Program-made: the position numbers and the translations under genes | NCBI RefSeq assembly: GCF_016863135.1 | Contig: NZ_BOOH01000018.1 | Coordinates: forward strand, 1 to 64,000 | Direction of reading: 5' to 3' | Length of the DNA stretch: 64,000 nucleotides | Source of the DNA: Planobispora longispora | GTDB taxonomy: Bacteria > Actinomycetota > Actinomycetes > Streptosporangiales > Streptosporangiaceae | Notes under the pieces: generated by a model | Seen by the model: the letters and a program-made list of their open reading frames with translations, nothing else | Database searches by the model: none | What the model was told of the DNA's origin: nothing | Shown: positions 56,156 to 64,000 of the stretch, one piece after another | How positions within the stretch are numbered: position 1 is the stretch's first letter | Layout of the letters: every line of letters starts with the position of its first letter

Positions 56156-56212
56156 GTTCGATCCGCTTTTCTTTGTCCTATCATTACGCGCGCCGCCGGC
56201 ACGCTCCGCGAT

Positions 56213-58558
56213 TCACGTGATCGGCTCTCCGCGTTCCATCACCTCGTAGACGGAATAGCCCTGCGATCCGAACCTGAACTTCGCGTGACGCCACATCTCG
56301 GAAACCCGCCGCATCCGGCTCTCGTCGACGATCAGCCATTTCACCCCGTAACGGTCCCGCAGCCGCCCCACGGTGGCCTGCGACGGCGCGTAGAAGGCGT
56401 TCCGGTTGGCGGTGAAACGCTTCCTGTCCCAGAACTCGAACTTGAACGAATCCCCCGGCTTCCAGTTCCTCAGGTTCTTCGGGGTGTAGGCCCACCCCTC
56501 CAGGAGCACGCGCCGCTCGCCGAACGCCGCCACCCAGAACCGGGAGATCTCGCACCGGTCCTGCGAACCCCACTTGCAGTGCATGTTCGTGGCGACCAGG
56601 TCGTCCGGGCGGGAGTTCGCGCGCACCCACCGCATGACGTCCAGCGCGCCCTGCGGGACCGCCAGGGTGCTCTTGATCCTGACCTCCTGGTAGACCAGGC
56701 GGTCACGGACGTTCCCGGGCAGGCTGAGCGCGGTGAACACGACGATCATGACGGCGCCGGCGCGGAGAACCCCCATCCTGAGCATCAGGACGATCCCCGC
56801 CGGCACGGCGACGGCCGTCAGGACGAAGTACGGCCAGTACAGCACGGAGGGGTCCGTGCCGGGCGGCAGCGGGATCGCGACGCCGCACAGCAGCGGCAGG
56901 AGGAAGGCCGCGAGCACCCCGCAGCCCGCCGCGGCCACGACGGTCCCGCGCGACAGGCGGGCGTGCCGTACGACGACCATGAGCCCGTAGACCGCGAGGA
57001 TCGCCAGGTACGGCAGGGCCCCCATGAGGAAGAAGAGCTGGCTCAGCCCGGGATGGCCGAAGGTGAGCGCCGCGCCGAGCCCGCCGGCGCCGATGCCCGC
57101 CAGCAGGAGCACCCCGGGGCTCAGGAGCAGCCGGCGGCGGCTCAGCAGCCCGAGGACCCCCGACCACGCCAGTGCCCAGCACAGCAGGTACAGCCCGGCC
57201 AGGCCGAGCATGGAGGACTGCTCGACCTCGGTCTTGAGCCCGGTCAGTTTCGTCCAGGCGATGCGCATGAGGTTGAAGGGGTCGACCGCCATGCCCAGCT
57301 TCGCCCCGCTGAACAGCACCAGCTGGGAGAAGAGGAAGCAGGCCCCGGTCAGCCCGAGCGCCAGCAGCGCGGGCCGGACCGGCGCGATCCCCCGGCCGCG
57401 GAGCGCCTGCCCGACGACCGCCGCGATCAGCCCCAGGCCGACCATGGGCATGTAGACCGCCTTGGCGCCCATGACCGCGACCAGGAAGACCCCGAGCAGG
57501 ATCCACTGGCCGAGCCCGTTCCGCCGGCGGTCGAGCAGGTCGAGCAGGACGATCACCACCGGCGCGAACATCAGCGCGCCGAACGTCTGGGTGGGACTGC
57601 CCCAGGTGACGTCCTGGACTCCCCCGTAGGTGAACGCCCAGTTCTCGCCCTGGTACAGGTTGGGGGCCTTCAGCAGGATCATGGCCGCGACGCCCAGCGC
57701 CCCGCCGGCCCAGGAGCCGGTGACCCGCTTGCCGGTCACCCCCACCAGGACCAGCAGCGCGATCAGCATCGGCGTCATCGCCAGGCGGAACAGCAGCAGG
57801 TACGGCTCGATGCCGGTCACCCAGCTCGACGCCGCCAGATGCGCGTAGACGAACCAGTGGTAGAGCAGCGGCTCGCCCGACACCATGGGCACCGTGGGCG
57901 GCATGTGGTGCTTGAGCTCCCCGGTCAGCGCCACGTGGTACAGCATGTCGACCGCGGACGCCCAGCGGGCCGGCTGGGTGACGTCGTACTGCTGGAAGAA
58001 GGTCGCCATGGTCCAGGCGATCAGGTAGACCGCGACGAGCACGACGGTCCACGACCACCACACCGGCGCCTTCGGCCGGGAGGCCGCCCCCCGCCAGTGC
58101 CTCCGGAGCCCCGGCACCGCGCAGAACAGGGCGTACACCACGACCGGCCAGGCCACCACCAGCAGCGGCGCCCCCACCGCACGGGCGCCGATGTAGACGG
58201 CCACCTCGACCGCGTACCCCAGCGCCACGCCGAGGGCGATCTCCTCGGGCAGGGACATCCCGCCGCCCCGTACCGCCCGGATGACGAGCGTTCCCGGGAG
58301 CGCCACTCCCAGGACCAGATAGGCGGTGAAGACGGCGATGTCGAGCAGGGGAACCTGGTAGAGAGCCAGCGCGGTGACGGCGAAAGCGGTCAGGGAGGCC
58401 GCCGGGAGCCAGCGCCACATCCGCATCCAGCGGCTTTCCGCCTGCGACTCGGAACCCTCTCCGAATGGTTCATTCCTGTTCGTCCCGGAATATCCCGCGG
58501 ATTCGGCCGAATCCGCTGGTCCGCCGGCGGGGGATGCTGTTCTCATGGCGGCAAGCAT
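56213..58558 (-). CDS. Large polytopic membrane protein, probable GT-C-type transferase (copy A)
   Basis: 781 aa, about 13 membrane helices, then a C-terminal soluble domain of about 130 residues (RWVRANSRPDDLVATNMHCKWGSQDRCE...). The first half carries SLPEEIALGVALGYAVEV, the loop KHHMPPTVPMVSGEPLLYHWF and SPTQTFGALMF. The arrangement is that of GT-C enzymes with an extracellular C-terminus, and related proteins occur in polysaccharide loci. The precise family and donor are not recognised. The start is ATG 58558, or ATG 58546; no clear RBS. It has a tandem paralogue directly upstream with blocks of near-identity. Confidence 0.78.
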   Translation of the reverse strand: MLAAMRTASPAGGPADSAESAGYSGTNRNEPFGEGSESQAESRWMRMWRWLPAASLTAFAVTALALYQVPLLDIAVFTAYLVLGVALPGTLVIRAVRGGGMSLPEEIALGVALGYAVEVAVYIGARAVGAPLLVVAWPVVVYALFCAVPGLRRHWRGAASRPKAPVWWSWTVVLVAVYLIAWTMATFFQQYDVTQPARWASAVDMLYHVALTGELKHHMPPTVPMVSGEPLLYHWFVYAHLAASSWVTGIEPYLLLFRLAMTPMLIALLVLVGVTGKRVTGSWAGGALGVAAMILLKAPNLYQGENWAFTYGGVQDVTWGSPTQTFGALMFAPVVIVLLDLLDRRRNGLGQWILLGVFLVAVMGAKAVYMPMVGLGLIAAVVGQALRGRGIAPVRPALLALGLTGACFLFSQLVLFSGAKLGMAVDPFNLMRIAWTKLTGLKTEVEQSSMLGLAGLYLLCWALAWSGVLGLLSRRRLLLSPGVLLLAGIGAGGLGAALTFGHPGLSQLFFLMGALPYLAILAVYGLMVVVRHARLSRGTVVAAAGCGVLAAFLLPLLCGVAIPLPPGTDPSVLYWPYFVLTAVAVPAGIVLMLRMGVLRAGAVMIVVFTALSLPGNVRDRLVYQEVRIKSTLAVPQGALDVMRWVRANSRPDDLVATNMHCKWGSQDRCEISRFWVAAFGERRVLLEGWAYTPKNLRNWKPGDSFKFEFWDRKRFTANRNAFYAPSQATVGRLRDRYGVKWLIVDESRMRRVSEMWRHAKFRFGSQGYSVYEVMERGEPIT

Positions 58559-58623
58559 GGCGGCGGAGAAAACGCGGGTCAGCCGGATGGAAACCTTTGG
58601 ATCCGGGTTTGCCGTCCCTTTAT

Positions 58624-60981
58624 TCAGTCAACCGAGTAAAGGGCGTAGTGGCCCGTTCCGAACCGGAATCGCGCGGAGCCGTCCATGCTCGTTCCCTGCG
58701 GCATGCGGCGCTCGTCGACGAAGAGCCAGCGCACGCCGTAGCGCTCCCCCAGACGCCGGACCGCGGCGGACGAGGGCGTGGCGAAGGCCGCCATGTTCGC
58801 GGCGAACCGCTCCCGGTCCCAGAACTCGTGCCTGTTCGACTCCCCCGAACGCCACTGCTTCAGGTTCGCCTCCGTGTACGCCCACCCCTCGAGCAGGACG
58901 CGTCGTTCGGTGAACGCGGACACCCAGAAACGCTTGTGGTCGCACGGCGCCGGGAGCCGCCACTGGCAGTGGACGTTCGTGGCGACCAGGTCCCCCGGCC
59001 GGGAACGGGCGCGCAACCACCTCAGCACGGTCAGCGCGTCCGGCGGCATGACCTGGGCGCTCGCCGGCTTGGGCCCCTGGTGGAGGCCGCCCTTCTCCAC
59101 GCGCTCCGCCAGCAGGGTGAGGCGCTCGTGCAGGTTGCCGGGCACGCTCAGCGCCATCAGCGCGACGACCGCGAGGGCGCAGGCGCGGCGGACGCCCGCC
59201 GTCGCCGCCAGGACGGCGACCGCCAGCGCGGCGCCGGCCAGCAGGACGGCGTACGGCTGGAACAGCACGGCGACCGGCCGCCCCGGATCCACCGGGACCG
59301 TGACGCCGCCGAGCGCGGGGATCGCGAAGGCGGCCGCCGTCCCGGCGGCGACCGCGAGCGCCACCGCCACGGCCGGCGCCCTGGTCTCCCGCAGGAGGAT
59401 CAGGAGCCCGTAGACCGCCAGGATCCCCAGGTACGGCAGGGCCCCCATGAGGAAGAAGAGCTGGCTCAGCCCGGGATGATCGAACGCGAGCGCGACCCCG
59501 AGCCCGCCGGCGCCGATGCCCGCCAGCAGGAGCACCCCGGGCTGCAGGACCACCCCTCTCCGGCTCAGCAGTCCGAAGGCGCCCGACCAGCCGATGGCCC
59601 AGCACAGCAGGTACAGCACCGCGAGGGCGAGCACCGGCCCCGAGGAGGGCACGGCGAAGCTGGCCGGGTCGACCAGCTTCGCCCAGGCCCAGCGCATCAG
59701 GGAGAGGGGGGCGAAGTCCATGCCGAGCCGGGCGCCGCCGAAGAGCACGACGTGCGAGAAGGCGAAGCACACCGCCGTCATCGCGAGCGCGGCCGGAGCC
59801 GGCCAGGTCACCCGGCGCCTCCTGACCGCCTCGACCGCGATCGCCGCCACCAGACCGGCGGCGAGCAGGGGCAGGTAGATGGCCTTGGCGCCCATGACCG
59901 CGACCAGGAAGACCCCGAGCAGGATCCACCGGCCGGGCCCGTGCCGCCGGCGGTCGAGCAGGTCGAGCAGGAGGAGCACCACCGGCGCGAACAGCAGCGT
60001 CCCGAACGTCTGGGTGGGGCTGGTCCAGGCGGTGTCCTGGAGCCCGCCGTAGGTGAAGACCCAGTTCGGGCCCTGGTAGAGGTTCGGCGGCTTGAGGAAG
60101 AGCATGGCCGCGACGGACAGCGCTCCGCCTGCCCAGGAGCCGGTGACCCGCTTGCCGGTCACCCCCACCAGGACCAGCAGCCCGGCCAGCATCGGCAGGG
60201 TGCCCAGACGCAGCAGCAGCACCATCGGCTCGATGCCGGTCACCCAGCTCGACGCCGCCAGATGCGCGTAGACGAACCAGTGGTAGAGCAGCGGCTCGCC
60301 CGACACCATGGGCACCGTGGGCGGCATGTGGTGCTTGAGCTCCCCGGTCAGCGCCAGGTGGTACAGCATGTCGGAGGCGCCCGCCCAGATCCCCGGCCGG
60401 GTGATGTCGTACGACCGGAAGAACGTCAGCGCTCCCAGGACGAGGAGGTAGGCGAAGACCGCCACGACGGTCCACGACCACCACACCGGCGCCTTCGGCC
60501 GGGAGGCCGCCCCCCGCCAGTGTCTCCGGAGCCCCGGCACCGCGCAGAACAGGGCGTACACCACGACCGGCCAGGCCACCACCAGCAGCGGCGCCCCCAC
60601 CGCACGGGCGCCGATGTAGACGACCACCTCGACCGCGTACCCCAGCGCCACGCCGAGGGCGATCTCCTCGGGCAGGGATCTCCGTCCGTCGTGCAGCGCG
60701 CGCAGGACGAGCACGCCCGGAAGCGTCAGTCCCAGCAGGAGGTAGCCCGCGAACCATGCCGTGTCCGTGACGGAGACGCCGTAGAGGCGCAGCACGACCC
60801 CGGTGAGGACGAGGGCGGAGGCCGCCGGGAGCCACCTCGCCGCCGGCCGGCCGCGGGACTCCCGGCCGGCCGGGGAGGCGTCCCCGCCGGGCCCCTCGCC
60901 GTACGGGATCCCGTCCTGCGGATCTCCCGTCCTCCGGGCGGGGCTGGAGGCTGGGCCGTCGATGGGCAGGGCTGTGTCCAT
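58624..60981 (-). CDS. Large polytopic membrane protein, probable GT-C-type transferase (copy B)
   Basis: 785 aa, same architecture as copy A: about 13 helices, then the soluble domain with RWLRARSRPGDLVATNVHCQW, FTERRVLLEGWAY and GVRWLFVDERRMP. Outside the conserved blocks the two proteins differ at roughly half the positions, yet inside them even synonymous sites are conserved. It begins 214 bp upstream of the divergent deacetylase gene and lies 65 bp from copy A. It probably acts on the same pathway with a different specificity. Confidence 0.78.
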   Translation of the reverse strand: MDTALPIDGPASSPARRTGDPQDGIPYGEGPGGDASPAGRESRGRPAARWLPAASALVLTGVVLRLYGVSVTDTAWFAGYLLLGLTLPGVLVLRALHDGRRSLPEEIALGVALGYAVEVVVYIGARAVGAPLLVVAWPVVVYALFCAVPGLRRHWRGAASRPKAPVWWSWTVVAVFAYLLVLGALTFFRSYDITRPGIWAGASDMLYHLALTGELKHHMPPTVPMVSGEPLLYHWFVYAHLAASSWVTGIEPMVLLLRLGTLPMLAGLLVLVGVTGKRVTGSWAGGALSVAAMLFLKPPNLYQGPNWVFTYGGLQDTAWTSPTQTFGTLLFAPVVLLLLDLLDRRRHGPGRWILLGVFLVAVMGAKAIYLPLLAAGLVAAIAVEAVRRRRVTWPAPAALAMTAVCFAFSHVVLFGGARLGMDFAPLSLMRWAWAKLVDPASFAVPSSGPVLALAVLYLLCWAIGWSGAFGLLSRRGVVLQPGVLLLAGIGAGGLGVALAFDHPGLSQLFFLMGALPYLGILAVYGLLILLRETRAPAVAVALAVAAGTAAAFAIPALGGVTVPVDPGRPVAVLFQPYAVLLAGAALAVAVLAATAGVRRACALAVVALMALSVPGNLHERLTLLAERVEKGGLHQGPKPASAQVMPPDALTVLRWLRARSRPGDLVATNVHCQWRLPAPCDHKRFWVSAFTERRVLLEGWAYTEANLKQWRSGESNRHEFWDRERFAANMAAFATPSSAAVRRLGERYGVRWLFVDERRMPQGTSMDGSARFRFGTGHYALYSVD

Positions 60982-61125
60982 GCGGGCCAGTTTGGTGAGA
61001 CGGCCGCCGGGGCCACGGCGGGCATGTTCACGCTTGCCCCGCCCTTTGCCGGTTCCTTGCCGTTCCTGAACGCCGGCTCAAGGAAACCTGGGCGTCCGTT
61101 GTCAGATGCACTGATTCCGCCCCTA

Positions 61126-61161
61126 GGGACAAACGACCCTTTAGGATACTTTTTTTGTCCC
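61126..61161 (+). promoter_or_regulatory. AT-rich inverted repeat in the leader of the deacetylase gene
   Basis: GGGACAAA (61126-61133) and TTTGTCCC (61154-61161) flank TTTAGGATACT and a seven-T run (61150-61156). It could be an operator, a -10 region (TAGGAT at 61142), or a short hairpin with a U-run. The unusual composition in this genome marks it as functional; the exact role is open. Confidence 0.35.
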
Positions 61162-61195
61162 AACAGCCTCACCAGCATCGCGCGGAGCCCTCCTC

Positions 61196-62050
61196 ATGAA
61201 GTTCCCCATCCGAACCGTCCTCGCCGGAGGCTGCGCGCTCAGCCTGCTGACGGCGGCATCCGCCGCATGGGGTGCCGAGCGCTCCGCCCCCGCCGGCGCC
61301 GCCAAGCCGTCGGCCACCCCGACGGCCACCGCGAAGCCCAAGCCCAAGCCCAAGCCGGTGGACTGCGCGAAGGTGAAGTGCATCGCGCTGACCTTCGACG
61401 ACGGTCCCGGCAAGTACGCCGACAAGCTGCTCGACACGCTCAAGAAGCACGGCGCCAAGGCCACGTTCTTCCTCGAGGGCCAGTACGTGAAGTCGCGTCC
61501 CGCCTTCGCCAAGCGGATGGTCGCCGAGGGCCACGACATCGGCAACCACAGCTACACCCACCCGAAGTTCACCGAGATCCCCCTGGAGAACATCCGGGAG
61601 GAGCTCAAGAAGACCCAGGACATCGTCAAGAAGGTCACCGGCAAGTACCCGACGATGATCCGCCCGCCGTACGGCCTGCTGGACGACGACACCAAGACCG
61701 CCGCGACCGAGATGAAGATGCCGATCGTCCTGTGGAACGGCGGCTCCCGCGACTGGGCGACCAAGAACGAGAAGGCCATCTACGACGAGGTCCTCAAGAA
61801 CGCCAAGCGCGACGGCGTCATCCTCATGCACGACTGGGTCACGCAGACCGTCCTGGTGATGCCGAAGCTGCTGACCGAGCTGAAGAAGCGGGGCTACCAC
61901 GTCGTCGCCGTCTCCTCGCTGCCGGGCGCGAAGAGCCTGAAGCCCGCCGACGTCTACCCGGCGGGCGCCGCCGAGGACAAGGACCTCTCGTCCGACTCCC
62001 CCACCGGGGACGCGGACACGCCGGTGGAGGCGCCCGCCGACGGCACCTGA
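61196..62050 (+). CDS. Secreted polysaccharide deacetylase (NodB-homology, carbohydrate esterase 4)
   Basis: 284 aa. Signal peptide to about residue 26 (MKFPIRTVLAGGCALSLLTA...), a Pro/Lys/Ala-rich linker with KPKPKPKP, then the NodB domain. TFDDGP is at 66-71, the metal-binding HSYTH at 118-122, RPPYG at 156-160 and the C-terminal LMHD with the catalytic His. It removes acetyl groups from peptidoglycan GlcNAc or from a wall polysaccharide outside the membrane. A Ser/Asp/Pro tail ends the protein. Its last 97 bp overlap the convergent acyltransferase gene. Confidence 0.93.
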   Translation: MKFPIRTVLAGGCALSLLTAASAAWGAERSAPAGAAKPSATPTATAKPKPKPKPVDCAKVKCIALTFDDGPGKYADKLLDTLKKHGAKATFFLEGQYVKSRPAFAKRMVAEGHDIGNHSYTHPKFTEIPLENIREELKKTQDIVKKVTGKYPTMIRPPYGLLDDDTKTAATEMKMPIVLWNGGSRDWATKNEKAIYDEVLKNAKRDGVILMHDWVTQTVLVMPKLLTELKKRGYHVVAVSSLPGAKSLKPADVYPAGAAEDKDLSSDSPTGDADTPVEAPADGT

Positions 62051-63237
62051 GTCAGCCGCCGCCCCAGGCGCTGCATCGGCAGCTCGACGTAGCGGTAGGT
62101 GAGCGTGCTCAGCCCGAACACCACGCCGACGTAGAGCCCGATGAGCAGCGCCTGGGATGCCAGCGGATAGTCCTTCGGATCCCCGAAGACCGCGGTGAGC
62201 AGCAGCAGCAGCGGATGGTGCAGCAGGTACACCGAGTAGCTGATCAGGCCGAGCCAGACCAGGACGCGGGGGAAGCGCAGGCGGCGCAGGAGCATCGCCA
62301 GCGCGAAGACGCCCCCCGACAGCAGGACCGTGGGAATCCAGAACGACGACATCCACGGCGCGGACGGGATCACCGTGTGCGCCTGGCACATGATGGCCCC
62401 CACGGCGAGGGCGCACCACAGCCCGGAGGTCTGCCCGCGCTCCCAGCGGTAGATCGCGCTTCCGGCGAACATGATGGCCAGGATCATCAGCCCTCGCGGC
62501 GGGGCGGGGGCGCCCATCGTGAGCAGGCCCAGGGCCAGCACGCCCAGGATCAGCGCCCCCGCCACGCGCAGGCGCCCCCACAGCACGAGCGTCAGCCCGG
62601 CCGCGGCCACCGCCAGGGCCGCCAGCGGGGTCCGGTCCCCCAGCACCCCGTGCAGCAGTGACACCTCCTGCAGCACCACCGCGCCCAGCCCCGCCGGGAG
62701 CAGGACGAAGGCGAGCCCGAACCCGACCGCGAGCAGACCGCTCCTGCGGTGCAGCCCGAGCACGAACAGGGCGGTCACCAGCAGGTAGAACGCCATCTCG
62801 TAGGAGAGCGTCCACATGGGGGGCACGATCCGCGGCGAGTCGTCCACCACGGACATCAGCATGGTGAGGTGGGCCAGCGGGTCGACGCCCTCGACGATCG
62901 GCACGACCGGCGCCATCACCAGGACGAGCGCGATGGTCAGCAGGTAGATCGGGTAGAGCCGGAAGCTCCTGCCGATCCAGAAGGACCGCACGCATCCCCG
63001 GCGCTCCAGCGAGGCGGGGATGATGTAGCCGCTCACCAGGAAGAACACGATGACCCCGGAGGTTCCCAGGTTGAACCAGCGGGGCAGCAGGTCGGCCACG
63101 AGCGCGGGGAGCGTGTGCGAGACCAGCACGGCGAGGGCGGCGATCCCGCGCAGCACGTCCAACCAGGCCATCCGCGATTCGCCGCGGTGTTCTCCGGCCG
63201 ATCGCTGCGGGAGGGGCGGGGTCTCGGGTGGGAGCAT
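61954..63237 (-). CDS. Acyltransferase-3 (OafA/YrhL-type) membrane protein
   Basis: 427 aa with about ten membrane helices. The N-terminal LDVLRGIAALAVLVSH supplies the family His, with RFxRLYP-type RSFRLYPIYLL, and a later GLISYSVYLLHHPLLLL. It acylates surface sugars from cytosolic acyl donors. It has a 97-bp convergent overlap with the deacetylase gene; the Ser/Gly-rich C-terminal tail comes from the overlapped region. A further acyltransferase of the same family follows upstream, so these two may be a duplicated pair. Confidence 0.91.
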   Translation of the reverse strand: MLPPETPPLPQRSAGEHRGESRMAWLDVLRGIAALAVLVSHTLPALVADLLPRWFNLGTSGVIVFFLVSGYIIPASLERRGCVRSFWIGRSFRLYPIYLLTIALVLVMAPVVPIVEGVDPLAHLTMLMSVVDDSPRIVPPMWTLSYEMAFYLLVTALFVLGLHRRSGLLAVGFGLAFVLLPAGLGAVVLQEVSLLHGVLGDRTPLAALAVAAAGLTLVLWGRLRVAGALILGVLALGLLTMGAPAPPRGLMILAIMFAGSAIYRWERGQTSGLWCALAVGAIMCQAHTVIPSAPWMSSFWIPTVLLSGGVFALAMLLRRLRFPRVLVWLGLISYSVYLLHHPLLLLLTAVFGDPKDYPLASQALLIGLYVGVVFGLSTLTYRYVELPMQRLGRRLTQVPSAGASTGVSASPVGESDERSLSSAAPAG

Positions 63238-63287
63238 GGGGCCACGCTATTGACGGGCGAAGATCGGCACGGATCCGATGACCGGAG

Positions 63288-64000
63288 CTATACCGATCCT
63301 TTGACCTGGGGAGCCTCGCGTCCTTCGACCGGGGGAGCCTCGCGCGCCAGCCAACGGCCCAGCCGCTGCATCGGCAGCTCGACGTAGCGGTACGTCAGGA
63401 CGCACACGCCGAGCAGCGCCGCGAGATAGAGGGCCGCCAGCAGTGCCGGCAGCGGCCCCGGCAGGAGCCTCGGCGCGCCGAGGACCTCGACGAACAACAG
63501 AAGCAGCGGATAGTGCAGCAGGTACACCGAGTAGCTGATCATTCCGAACCCGCTGAGGAGACGGGGGACGCGCCGGTGCCTGAGCGCCATGCCCACCGCG
63601 AAGACGGCCGCCGCGACGAGCACGGCGGGGATCCACTTCGCCGGCCGCGTGGACCCGGAGGCGGGGAAGCACACCATGGGGGCGGCGCACAGGATGATCA
63701 CCACGATGAGGACGCACCACATCGCGGAGGCTCGGCCCTGCTCCCAGCGGCGGATCGCGGTCCCGGCGAACATCACCGCCAGGATGGCCGGCCCCAGCCA
63801 CGGGTCCACCGGCCCCAGGGCGACGAGGACGACCGCCGTCGCGCCCAGCACGAGCGCGCCCGCCGTACGGAGACGTCCCCCCAGCACGCACGCCAGCCCG
63901 ATCACGACGGCGACCAGGGAGACGAGCGGGGCCGAGTCGGGCAGCAGGCCGTTGGGCAGGGTCACCCCGACACCGAGCGAGAGGACCATGAACCCGACCG
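63288..64000 (-). CDS. Acyltransferase-3 family protein (partial, 5' end beyond right edge)
   Basis: Only the C-terminal 236 residues are inside the window. The conserved GMISYSVYLLHYPLLLLFVE and YRYVELPMQRLG place it in the same family as the neighbour, with matching C-terminal motifs. The tail holds a short duplicated phrase (GREAPPVEGREAPQVKG), which mirrors a near-repeat in the DNA at about 63310-63345. The start lies outside the window. Confidence 0.9.
   Translation of the reverse strand, partial: VGFMVLSLGVGVTLPNGLLPDSAPLVSLVAVVIGLACVLGGRLRTAGALVLGATAVVLVALGPVDPWLGPAILAVMFAGTAIRRWEQGRASAMWCVLIVVIILCAAPMVCFPASGSTRPAKWIPAVLVAAAVFAVGMALRHRRVPRLLSGFGMISYSVYLLHYPLLLLFVEVLGAPRLLPGPLPALLAALYLAALLGVCVLTYRYVELPMQRLGRWLAREAPPVEGREAPQVKGSV

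Noticed and set aside
61082-61195. Possible c-di-AMP (ydaO-type) riboswitch before the cell-wall deacetylase
   Set aside because: I looked for the conserved ydaO sequence blocks and see none; only a simple inverted repeat and a T-run are present.
58465-62661. 1398-codon open frame on the plus strand opposite the large membrane proteins
   Set aside because: Low-complexity Arg/Asp/His/Gln/Pro translation spanning two opposite-strand genes and a third gene; a GC-bias artefact.

Overview
The window is one continuous stretch of very GC-rich DNA with dense ORFs, frequent GTG starts, many 1- to 4-base stop/start overlaps, a WhiB-family gene, a CGNR zinc-finger regulator and GC-rich hairpin terminators without U-tracts. 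This points to a chromosome of a filamentous actinobacterium. Streptosporangiales (Streptosporangium/Nonomuraea relatives) is my best guess, from general family flavour only. I saw no rRNA, tRNA, CRISPR array, prophage or insertion sequence.

Region 1 (1-31 kb) is mostly housekeeping and accessory chromosome. It opens with sucC (sucD begins at the left edge) and a stand-alone B12-binding mutase subunit. A tandem pair of secreted proteins, an SDR oxidoreductase, the PcrA/UvrD helicase, a PIG-L deacetylase and an orphan UPF0014 permease follow. Next come a translationally coupled WhiB/CPBP-protease pair, a GCS2-type glutamate-cysteine ligase homologue, and a PAS protein coupled to a very short chemoreceptor-like protein. 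An MFS exporter, a LuxR-type regulator with a PspC-fused histidine kinase, a divergent PspC/LiaF-like protein, a CGNR regulator and a LysR/DJ-1 divergent pair come after that. The region ends with VOC and PNPOx-like proteins, a form II cox operon (S-L-M) with a membrane-anchored CoxG, and a LolD/FtsX ABC exporter divergent from a TetR gene whose promoter carries overlapping palindromes.

Region 2 (31-64 kb) is a large cell-surface glycopolymer locus. It holds two giant fusions of a GT2 glycosyltransferase with a CDP-glycerol glycerophosphotransferase domain, three further glycosyltransferases (one GT4, two with GT2 domains), two tandem sulfotransferases and two tandem CDP-alcohol phosphatidyltransferases. 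It also holds two polytopic GT39-like transferases, RmlA and RmlB, a GtrA-like flippase divergent from a GtrB-like polyprenyl-phosphate glycosyltransferase, and a WecE-like aminotransferase overlapping a GNAT acetyltransferase. Two very large GT-C-like membrane proteins, a secreted polysaccharide deacetylase and two acyltransferase-3 proteins complete it. RmlA-RmlB-WecE-GNAT together would be sufficient to make dTDP-Fuc4NAc or a close relative. The remaining genes could polymerise, export, sulfate and acylate a teichoic-acid-like wall polymer. The overall polymer structure is inference.

The most unusual signals are: a PAS plus tip-less mini-chemoreceptor gene pair; near-identical blocks inside otherwise diverged tandem membrane proteins, suggesting gene conversion; duplicated CDP-alcohol transferase genes with a conserved upstream element; a 42-bp direct repeat carrying a ribosome-binding site and start codon; and well-formed operator-like palindromes in front of the TetR and VOC genes.
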